Below the pieces are notes generated by a model, which worked only from the letters and a program-made list of their open reading frames with translations, made no database searches and had not been told where the DNA came from. Both the position numbers and the translations under genes were made by a program. Below, piece by piece: positions 7,258-13,476 of a DNA stretch of 13,476 bases. The DNA is taken from the NCBI GenBank assembly GCA_015493625.1, contig WGCT01000211.1:1-13476 (forward strand), given 5' to 3'. Position 1 is the stretch's first letter. The number at the start of each line of letters is the position of its first letter. This DNA is from Draconibacterium sp. (lineage in GTDB: Bacteria > Bacteroidota > Bacteroidia > Bacteroidales > Prolixibacteraceae).

Positions 7258-7343
7258 ATTAATAATTAATACTTTAAACCTGCTGAGTAGTAACAAAACA
7301 TTTAAAGTTGATTGTCACATTTCAAATAAACTCTGCAACAGTA

Positions 7344-8288
7344 CTACTTTCCCTCAATAATCTTTTCAATTTTTCCGGCAGTTAATTTACCGGTATAAAC
7401 CAAAAGAGAATATTTTAAAACCAAAGGTTCTTTTGTTGAAACAGGAACAACCTCTCTTCCCGGAAATACAGGATTCTGCATACTTTTCTCTTTTCTGAGA
7501 ATCCATTTTTGCGGATACATCGGATTTTCAGAATTATCGACAAGTACAAGTCCGGCGGGTGTACCTTCTTTTCCATAAGCACCTGCAATTTTCACAAAAC
7601 CGGGCGACTCAACAGCTGTATTTTTAGGAATTACTTTACCATTTGTGCCACTAAATTTTACATTGGTAGGCAAAATAATTCGTGCTGAAAACCCACTGTA
7701 TCCTTTTACATTATCGGCACCACCAATTTTCAAATTACCGGCAAGAGCAAGCAACCGGATTTCAAAATCTATTTTCCGGTAATTTTTTCTTTTCGGATGA
7801 ATGGTTATGGTTGAATTTTCTTTCAGATAAGGAATCTCTTTCCCCGCTTTTTGCCATTTATCCGATAACCAATTAACCTCAGTTTTTAAAATAGCAGAGC
7901 CATCTTTTAGCGACTCTGTTTCGGTTTTCGTCACCTCCTGTTTATAATCGATAATTGCCCAACCGTCGCCTACGCTCTTGCCATTAATTAGAATTTGATG
8001 CCAGGCCCAGAAAATTCCACGCTGGTGCAGGTGGTCTGCCGGAAAGTCTTCGGTTAAAACAGTTCCATCTAATCCCCAAAGCGGATGAATATAGTTACAC
8101 CGTTCGTATTTTCCGTCGATGCTTTTTTGTGCAACCTGATAAAATAAAACGTTATTACCTTTCTCGGTAACCAAAACACCGTCGTTGGTTTTTACAATTT
8201 TAACCTGCGCGGTAACCGAAACAGCCAGAACAACTCCAACGATAAGAGCTGCTATTTGTTTTACTAAATTTTGTTTTGTTTTGTTCAT
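7344..8288 (-). CDS. DUF6807 (PmoA-like) secreted protein
   Basis: The 314-residue protein belongs to the family formerly labelled methane oxygenase PmoA and now DUF6807, common in polysaccharide-degrading Bacteroidota and Planctomycetes. The old name is misleading, and no methane oxidation is implied. A signal peptide covers residues 1-27 (LIVGVVLAVSVTA before QVK), so it is exported to the periplasm. The family hallmark is the His-rich stretch DFPADHLHQRGIFWAWH (residues 81-97; H86, H88, H97), after YIHPLWGLDG (66-75). The rest looks like a beta-sandwich. It follows the oxidoreductase gene on the same strand, but a terminator and a promoter-like box in the 222-base gap suggest its own transcript. 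Its reaction is not established; a role in sugar-derivative turnover is suggested only by its neighbours. Confidence 0.88.
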   Translation of the reverse strand: MNKTKQNLVKQIAALIVGVVLAVSVTAQVKIVKTNDGVLVTEKGNNVLFYQVAQKSIDGKYERCNYIHPLWGLDGTVLTEDFPADHLHQRGIFWAWHQILINGKSVGDGWAIIDYKQEVTKTETESLKDGSAILKTEVNWLSDKWQKAGKEIPYLKENSTITIHPKRKNYRKIDFEIRLLALAGNLKIGGADNVKGYSGFSARIILPTNVKFSGTNGKVIPKNTAVESPGFVKIAGAYGKEGTPAGLVLVDNSENPMYPQKWILRKEKSMQNPVFPGREVVPVSTKEPLVLKYSLLVYTGKLTAGKIEKIIEGK

Positions 8289-8368
8289 ATAATTAAGTTA
8301 TTGGTTTATATACTCGTTCTTTTAAAACAATCGTAGAAGCAGCAGAATATTACTTCGAATTTGCGACA

Positions 8369-8376
8369 CAAAGGTA
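8369..8376 (-). promoter_or_regulatory. Bacteroidota -7 box for the DUF6807 gene
   Basis: On the minus strand the sequence reads TACCTTTG, an exact match to TAnnTTTG, about 80 bases before the ATG at 8286-8288 and downstream of the terminator at 8468-8501. No clear TTTG -33 box is seen at the right distance, so confidence is moderate. Confidence 0.45.
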
Positions 8377-8467
8377 CCTCTATTCTATTTTCCACATCCA
8401 TAAATTAAAATGTCCCGAAGAGTTCTACGGGCTAAATGAAGCGATTTTAAACTTATTATTCCATCAA

Positions 8468-8501
8468 AAAAAAAGGACTCTCTCTAAAGAATCCTTTTTT
8501 T
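8468..8501 (-). terminator. Terminator after the Gfo/Idh/MocA gene
   Basis: A stem formed by 8468-8481 with 8488-8501 (A7-GGA-c-TCT against AGA-a-TCC-T7, one mismatch) lies 10 bases past the oxidoreductase stop. On the minus strand it ends in a long T run. The symmetric A/T flanks would also allow termination of plus-strand transcripts. Confidence 0.8.
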
Positions 8502-8510
8502 ATAATCTAA

Positions 8511-9851
8511 TTATAAAGTGGGTTCCCAACCAGGTTCGTAACTTCGTCCCCACAATTTCATTGCATCTCGGTCGTACATTCTTCCGGTAGCATCATCAAT
8601 ATCAAAACTTTTGTCGATACGGTAAGCAATATTTGCATAATGCACCATTGCCTGACTAATTACTCCTTCGGCAATGTGAGAATTCAGTTTATCTTTTCCC
8701 CGTATGGTATTAAAAAAGTTAACCACATGAGTTGTACTCATATCGCCACCACCGCCAAGTGCGGTTCCGGCTTCATTCGATGCCGATTTATTATCTTTTA
8801 TCATTTTCCCGTTTCGGTCGTATAAAATATATTTGCTACGGTCGACAAATACCGAGCCCTCGCTACCATAGATAATTGTTCCTCGCCCACCGCCGTAAGT
8901 ATCGTAACCATTTCTACTTTTCCCGTCCCATTTAATCACTTTGTTACCGGCAAATTTAAAAGTCACATCCATATTGTCGTACATCTCCCATCCGTCGTCG
9001 AGGAATTGTCGTTTAGCTGCTTCCACAACAACATGCATGGGATAGTCAACGCCCAATGCCCAGCGTGCCACATCCAGCTCGTGCGTTGCATTGTTCCCGG
9101 CTTCGGCGGTACCATAATTCCACCCGTACCAGTGCCAGTTATAATTCCATGTCTCTTCGGTGTATTCGCGGCGAGGTGCGGGTCCCTGAAACAGCTCCCA
9201 GTCTAACCCGTCTAAAACCGGAACAGGTTTTTGAACCGGAACACGTCCTCTACTGTTTGTATAAAATGCAACCGCTTTATATGGAGTACCAATTATACCG
9301 TTATGAATTTCGTTAATAATACGAATGGTATGATCGGAAGAGCGTTGCTGATTTCCCATCTGAACCACTTTATTGTACTTCTTTTGGGCGGTTACCAACA
9401 AATCGCTTTCATTCATATTATGACTGCAAGGTTTTTCGACATACACATGTTTTCCAGCTTTAATTGCCAAAATTGACCCCGGTGTGTGCCAATGGTCGGG
9501 GGTTGCATTAATCATTAAATCAACATTCGGGTCGGCAATTGCTTTTCTGAAATCGTTTTCGAGTTTAGGTTTATAATCTAAAACTTTTGCAAACTTACCG
9601 GCTGCTCTTTCACGCTGGCTTTTCATTACATCGCAAAGGTAGAGCAGTTCAACATTGCTCTCTTTTTGTGCAATGGGCTGAATGTATGCAGGCATTCGTC
9701 TGCCAAGCCCCATTATTGCAACATTCAGCCTGTCGTTTGCCCCAATTATTTTTCTATAACTCCGTGCCGACATTCCCATTGCCGAACCGCCAATTGCTAT
9801 TCCGGCTGTGCCGGCTGTAACCTTTTTTAAAAAATCTCTTCTATCAGCCAT
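8511..9851 (-). CDS. Tat-exported Gfo/Idh/MocA family oxidoreductase
   Basis: The 446-residue NAD(P)-dependent dehydrogenase is probably periplasmic. A twin-arginine signal, RRDFLKK (residues 4-10), precedes a small-residue hydrophobic stretch (GTAGIAIGGSAMGMSA), as in Tat substrates that fold with cofactor before export. The Rossmann domain begins at LNVAIMGLGRRM (residues 42-53), with INATPDHWHTPG (114-125) and the family signature HVYVEKPCSHN (135-145; catalytic-type lysine K140). The C-terminal half holds NNATHELDVARWALG with H257 and D260 as likely active-site residues. Its start is one base after the DUF1080 stop (TAG-T-ATG), so translation is coupled. Known periplasmic members oxidise sugars or glycosides, often at C3; the substrate here is unknown. 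The 446-residue length is typical of the secreted subgroup. Confidence 0.93.
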   Translation of the reverse strand: MADRRDFLKKVTAGTAGIAIGGSAMGMSARSYRKIIGANDRLNVAIMGLGRRMPAYIQPIAQKESNVELLYLCDVMKSQRERAAGKFAKVLDYKPKLENDFRKAIADPNVDLMINATPDHWHTPGSILAIKAGKHVYVEKPCSHNMNESDLLVTAQKKYNKVVQMGNQQRSSDHTIRIINEIHNGIIGTPYKAVAFYTNSRGRVPVQKPVPVLDGLDWELFQGPAPRREYTEETWNYNWHWYGWNYGTAEAGNNATHELDVARWALGVDYPMHVVVEAAKRQFLDDGWEMYDNMDVTFKFAGNKVIKWDGKSRNGYDTYGGGRGTIIYGSEGSVFVDRSKYILYDRNGKMIKDNKSASNEAGTALGGGGDMSTTHVVNFFNTIRGKDKLNSHIAEGVISQAMVHYANIAYRIDKSFDIDDATGRMYDRDAMKLWGRSYEPGWEPTL

Positions 9852-9852
9852 A

Positions 9853-11196
9853 CTATAAATTTCTTATTTTTAAACTTCTAAAATGAACTGTATCACCGTG
9901 GTCTTGAAGCAAAATAGGTGTTCTCGCAACAATCCCAAAATCTTTATAATTTTTATATTTACTTCGCGCCACCAAAGCTTTAAAGATAGCATTTCCCAGT
10001 GTATATTCAACAACTTTCCGCCCATTTAGCCAGTGTTGAACCTTGCCGTTTGGATAAACTACAATCCGCCCTCGATTCCATTCACCAAAACCTTTTACAT
10101 ACCTTTGCTCTTTTTCGGCAGGAATTAAATCGTATAACGAAGCCAAAGAGTGGTTTCCAAGATCTCCGTTTTTAGCATCGGGATGATTGGCATCGTCGAT
10201 AATCTGATATTCAAGACCAATGTGCGGTCCATTGTTTCCAACCATATATTTCACTCCACTGTTTGCCCCTTTGGTATAGTTGAAATCGAACTTGAATTCA
10301 AACGGCCCAAATGTCTCTTTTGTAATTATGTCGCCACCATTGTGCGAGCTTCCTTCTTTATTCGATAAAATGGAGAGAGCACCATCTTTTACTTCCCAAA
10401 CCGATTGAGGAAAATCTTTATGCTCGGCACTTTCCCAACCATCAGTCGATTTACCATCGAACAATAGTTTAAACCCTTGTTCTTTCTCGGCATCCGACAA
10501 ATTGTTTGGCAACAAGTTAACCACATAAATTCCCTCGGCAGGTGCAGGAGTTAAATTTTTTGTTTTTATTCTGATATTTTTCCATTTAATCTGATGTCCC
10601 TCTTTCGATTTATCGTTACCAATGGCGTGAACCTGCAACGCAATAAAACCTTCCGGAGTCATATTGTCGATAACATGTGCCACTGCAACACCATTTAACC
10701 AGGTACGAATTGAGTTTCCAATACATTCGATACGATAATGGTTCCACTGGCCATGCTTTAGCGCAGTTTTTGCTTCGGGATTCAGATCGAGAGGATAGAG
10801 CCATCCACGACGAGCTTCGTCGTAAATACCGGCACTCCATGCACGCTCCGACGGATCAACCTCGCACTGATACCCATGTACACGGCCATTCCGATAATCG
10901 GGTGTACTTTCGCTACGAAACTGAATTCCTGAGTTCATATTCTCGGCAACAAAAAGGTCAACTTCGAAAACAAAGTCGGAATACGTTTTTTCGGTTGCCA
11001 AAAACGAGTTGGGAGTATTGGCAACCGTTGTTCCCACAATTTCGCCATTTACCACTTCGTATTTTGCTTTGCCATTCAGCTGTTTCCAGCCCGAGAGATC
11101 TTTCCCGTTAAACAGATTTTGCCAACCGTCCTGAGCAACAACTACTCCGCTTAATAAAAATACTAATAAAACCAAAAGAGTAAAATTCTTTTTCAT
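9853..11196 (-). CDS. Tandem-DUF1080 protein (3-keto-disaccharide hydrolase-like)
   Basis: The 447-residue secreted protein has a signal peptide at residues 1-21 (LLVLLVFLLSGVVVA before QDGWQ) and two concanavalin-like DUF1080 domains. Both domains show the same landmarks in order: LFNGKDLSGW at 28-37 and LFDGKSTDGW at 245-254; NSG at 88-90 and 312-314; G-x-WN at 149-152 and 371-374; WLNG at 166-169 and 389-392. This is a clear internal duplication with a linker at about 213-238. Characterised DUF1080 members cleave 3-keto-glycosides (3-keto-disaccharide hydrolase/lyase activity); the oxidoreductase next door could make such keto-sugars. The domain assignment is solid. The reaction for this protein is inferred from family and neighbour, and whether both domains are catalytic is unknown. 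Confidence 0.92.
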   Translation of the reverse strand: MKKNFTLLVLLVFLLSGVVVAQDGWQNLFNGKDLSGWKQLNGKAKYEVVNGEIVGTTVANTPNSFLATEKTYSDFVFEVDLFVAENMNSGIQFRSESTPDYRNGRVHGYQCEVDPSERAWSAGIYDEARRGWLYPLDLNPEAKTALKHGQWNHYRIECIGNSIRTWLNGVAVAHVIDNMTPEGFIALQVHAIGNDKSKEGHQIKWKNIRIKTKNLTPAPAEGIYVVNLLPNNLSDAEKEQGFKLLFDGKSTDGWESAEHKDFPQSVWEVKDGALSILSNKEGSSHNGGDIITKETFGPFEFKFDFNYTKGANSGVKYMVGNNGPHIGLEYQIIDDANHPDAKNGDLGNHSLASLYDLIPAEKEQRYVKGFGEWNRGRIVVYPNGKVQHWLNGRKVVEYTLGNAIFKALVARSKYKNYKDFGIVARTPILLQDHGDTVHFRSLKIRNL

Positions 11197-11241
11197 GTTG
11201 ATAATTTATAATTATGGATTTCCGTGTACGAACACGAATAA

Positions 11242-11249
11242 CAAAAATA
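11242..11249 (-). promoter_or_regulatory. Bacteroidota -7 box for the DUF1080-oxidoreductase operon
   Basis: The minus strand reads TATTTTTG, an exact TAnnTTTG match, about 45 bases before the ATG at 11194-11196. A -33 TTTG is not evident in the AT-rich upstream sequence. The position is plausible for a short leader. Confidence 0.4.
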
Positions 11250-11316
11250 ACAATTTTATACTATACATTACTTTTATTCAACCTTAAATTGCGCCTTCTA
11301 AAAAAGGCCATAAAAG

Positions 11317-11336
11317 AATTTGTTTAGAGACAAATT
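11317..11336 (-). terminator. Weak hairpin after the S9 peptidase gene
   Basis: On the minus strand AATTTGT (11336-11330) pairs with ACAAATT (11323-11317), closed by a U-G pair and a short loop, then CTTTTA. A second small GC stem (11293-11297 with 11304-11308) follows. Both lie in the 193-base spacer between the peptidase and DUF1080 genes and could end or attenuate the peptidase transcript. The stem is short and AT-rich. Confidence 0.35.
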
Positions 11337-11389
11337 AAAACCAAATATGCCGCCCTCGAAAATTCTCTTTAATTTTATTACGAAGATTA

Positions 11390-13476
11390 TTATTTCATCA
11401 TCAGGTTTGCAATAAAAAATTCCATCATCCGGTCTCTGTTTACGGCAGTGTGCCCTCTGTCGGGGCCAACCTGCACCTCGAAACTTTTTCCTGCTTTTTG
11501 CAGTGCTTTAATTAACTGGAGTGAATTTGACGGATGCACATTATTATCTGACGTTCCATAATATATCATCAATTTACCTTTCAGGTTTTTGGCATAATTT
11601 CTCAGATTTGCCGCATCGTAACCCGCTTTATTATTCTCAATCAGATTCATATAACGCTCGGTATAAATGTTATCGTAGTTGCGCCAGTCCATAACTCCCG
11701 AATTGGCCACTGCTGCCTGAAAGACTTCGGGATGGCGTAAAATACAAGCAGCTGCCGTTGTTCCGCCATAGGAAGTTCCATAAACTCCCACCCTGTTTTT
11801 ATCGACGTACGAACGGTTGTACAACGACTTTACACCTTCGGCAAAATCGTCTTGCTCAACAATACAGAGCCTGCCATACAATTTATCGAGCATTCGCTTG
11901 CCTTTTCCGGCTGCATTTCTCCCATCAATATTTACAACCAAAAATCCATATTCGGTTAGCGAATTGGGCAGAGTAAAACTCTCACGGGCAGCGTTAGTTG
12001 CAGGGCCTCCATAATTCGATAATATCATTGGGTACTTTATATCCGGGTCGAAATTCGAGGGAAAATGCAACATTCCGTGCAATTCCGTTTCTCCATCGGC
12101 AGAAGTAAAAGTAAACAGCTCAACTTTTTTAAATCCGAGTTCGTTAAATTTTGTCATGTCGCTTTCAACAATTTTTGCAACAACACGACCTTTCGCATCA
12201 ATTAATTGCGAAAATGGCGGAATATCGTGTGTTTCCGCCACATCGACAAAATATTTTCCGTTGGGCGAAATTTTAACACTATGGTTGAAAGCCGGGTCGG
12301 TTAAACGTATATCATCGGTTCCATCGAGTTTTACTCGGTGCAGTTGCAGTTTCATATGGTTGTCGCCGCTGCGTGCCATATAATAGAGCAAATTTTTATC
12401 CTCATCAATTTTTACCACACCGGCAACCTCGAACCGATGATTGGTAATTGGTGCAACTAATCCCTCTTTTAAATCGTACAAATAATAATTTTTAAACCCG
12501 TTTCTTTCGCTCTGCCAGATAAACCGTTTTTTATCTTTCAGAAACTTTTTAAAAGGTGTATTCTCGGTAAAGCTGGCCGGCCACTCTTCGCGAACAACAA
12601 CCCGACATTTCCCGGTTTTGGCATTGGCAGCAGCCCACTCCATAACATCCTGTTTCCGGTTGGTACGATGAAACAGAAGCTCGGTACCATCGGGCGACCA
12701 CTCTATTTTATAAACATAATGACCGACAACATTATTACTAAACGGTTTTCCGTCGCGAACATCAACTTTTGTAGTTTCCCGGCTCTCCAAATCATAAATA
12801 TAAAGTTCAACCACCGGATTAACCGCACCAACTTTGGTGTATGCTTCAACATTCATCGAGTCGTAAATTTCAGTCTGCTCGTACTGCAAATAATAGTTCC
12901 GCACTTTACTCATATCGAAATGATAGAAGGCGAGTTTTTTACTGTCGGGCGACCACCACATAGCATGGCGCTGACTTAACTCCTCGCCATAAACCCAGGT
13001 TGCTGTTCCGAAAGTAAAACGTTTTTCAACCGAACCTTCAGTAGTTACCGTAATTTCATTCGTTCCGGCCGAATCAACTATAAACACATTCCCGTCGCGA
13101 TAGTTGGCAACCAATTTTTTATCGGGCGATGTTTCTACTGCATACTGCCGTCCGCGAGCCGGTGCATTTTTATACATCCTCATATAGCGCTCGTAGGGCG
13201 ACTCCTCTTTTTCGACTTTCGCTGAGTCGATTGTACTCTTTCTCTTTTTTACATCGAAAATATATCTTTTACCATCGAAACTGTATTGAAACGACTTTCC
13301 ATCGTCGGCCCATTTTGCAGAAATCCTACCCTGTTTCACCGATTTCCTGATTTGCGGACTCATTTTTTTATATTGCGCATAACCGGGCATATTTTTAATC
13401 CACTGCTGTGCAGATATTTGGGTTGAAGGAAAGCTCAAAAAGAGAGCGAATACAACGACGAAAAGTAGTTTCAGAT
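11390..13476 (-). CDS. S9 family peptidase (dipeptidyl-peptidase IV type), start beyond the window
   Basis: This exported serine peptidase of the prolyl-oligopeptidase clan probably removes dipeptides from the N-terminus of peptides in the periplasm. The N-terminal beta-propeller (DPPIV_N) shows repeated blades ending in phrases such as WSPDSKKLAFY, EWSPDGTELLFHR and WQSERNGFKNYYLYD. The C-terminal alpha/beta-hydrolase domain has GTSYGG with the nucleophile Ser (codon 11771-11773), Asp in YGTSDNNVHP (codon 11546-11548) and His in DRGHTAV (codon 11450-11452), in normal order and spacing. The frame stays open past a TTG at 13436-13438 and encodes a signal-peptide core (LKLLFVVVFALFLSFPSTQ), so the true start lies right of 13476. 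At least 694 codons are present; the family usually has about 700-850. DPP IV specificity is inference. Confidence 0.93.
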   Translation of the reverse strand, partial: LKLLFVVVFALFLSFPSTQISAQQWIKNMPGYAQYKKMSPQIRKSVKQGRISAKWADDGKSFQYSFDGKRYIFDVKKRKSTIDSAKVEKEESPYERYMRMYKNAPARGRQYAVETSPDKKLVANYRDGNVFIVDSAGTNEITVTTEGSVEKRFTFGTATWVYGEELSQRHAMWWSPDSKKLAFYHFDMSKVRNYYLQYEQTEIYDSMNVEAYTKVGAVNPVVELYIYDLESRETTKVDVRDGKPFSNNVVGHYVYKIEWSPDGTELLFHRTNRKQDVMEWAAANAKTGKCRVVVREEWPASFTENTPFKKFLKDKKRFIWQSERNGFKNYYLYDLKEGLVAPITNHRFEVAGVVKIDEDKNLLYYMARSGDNHMKLQLHRVKLDGTDDIRLTDPAFNHSVKISPNGKYFVDVAETHDIPPFSQLIDAKGRVVAKIVESDMTKFNELGFKKVELFTFTSADGETELHGMLHFPSNFDPDIKYPMILSNYGGPATNAARESFTLPNSLTEYGFLVVNIDGRNAAGKGKRMLDKLYGRLCIVEQDDFAEGVKSLYNRSYVDKNRVGVYGTSYGGTTAAACILRHPEVFQAAVANSGVMDWRNYDNIYTERYMNLIENNKAGYDAANLRNYAKNLKGKLMIYYGTSDNNVHPSNSLQLIKALQKAGKSFEVQVGPDRGHTAVNRDRMMEFFIANLMMK

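Noticed and set aside
7344..8288. Methane/ammonia monooxygenase subunit (PmoA)
   Set aside because: The legacy family label suggests it, but the protein is soluble and exported, without the membrane helices of true PmoA.
10677..11111. 144-residue plus-strand open frame opposite DUF1080
   Set aside because: It is a shadow of a well-supported gene on the other strand; its Arg/His/Ser-rich composition has no domain pattern.
13436..13438. TTG as the start of the S9 peptidase
   Set aside because: The same frame remains open to the window end and encodes a hydrophobic signal-peptide core, so the real start is outside the window.

Overview
The window looks like chromosomal DNA of an anaerobic or facultative member of the Bacteroidota, most likely near the Marinilabiliales/Prolixibacteraceae. 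The evidence is low GC, genes without Shine-Dalgarno sequences, promoter boxes resembling the Bacteroidota -7 element TAnnTTTG, and a typical Bacteroidota order for the methylmalonyl-CoA decarboxylase genes. The taxonomic placement is inference from gene content and style.

Left part (1-6831). A ferritin gene runs off the left edge on the minus strand. Divergent to it is a plus-strand acyl-CoA:carboxylate CoA-transferase, closed by a strong 13-bp hairpin. A plus-strand operon follows: methylmalonyl-CoA epimerase, carboxyltransferase (MmdA), membrane gamma subunit (OadG-like), biotin carrier, and the Na+-translocating beta subunit (OadB/MmdB-like). It ends in a clear hairpin terminator. Together these enzymes can epimerise methylmalonyl-CoA, decarboxylate it to propionyl-CoA while exporting Na+, and (through the CoA-transferase) pass CoA between propionyl-CoA and acetate or succinate. 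This is the energy-conserving end of the succinate-propionate route. Methylmalonyl-CoA mutase is not in the window. The beta subunit is unusual: it carries a signal peptide and about 145 extra residues before the conserved membrane part.

Middle (6832-7343). The convergent gap holds the operon terminator and a 217-bp imperfect palindrome (7041-7257). The palindrome is built from two inverted copies of the same hairpin around a central stem and resembles a REPIN-type repeat.

Right part (7344-13476). All genes here are on the minus strand and encode exported proteins. In transcription order they are an S9 (dipeptidyl-peptidase IV type) peptidase whose start lies beyond the right edge, a tandem-DUF1080 protein, a Tat-exported Gfo/Idh/MocA oxidoreductase one base after it, and a DUF6807 (PmoA-like) protein in its own unit. 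The DUF1080/oxidoreductase pair fits a periplasmic 3-keto-glycoside cleavage pathway (oxidation at C3, then bond cleavage). The sugar substrate cannot be read from the sequence.

No RNA gene, CRISPR array, insertion sequence or phage gene was recognised. The least explained parts are the palindrome, the extended beta subunit, and a minus-strand terminator lying upstream of ferritin with no gene in front of it.
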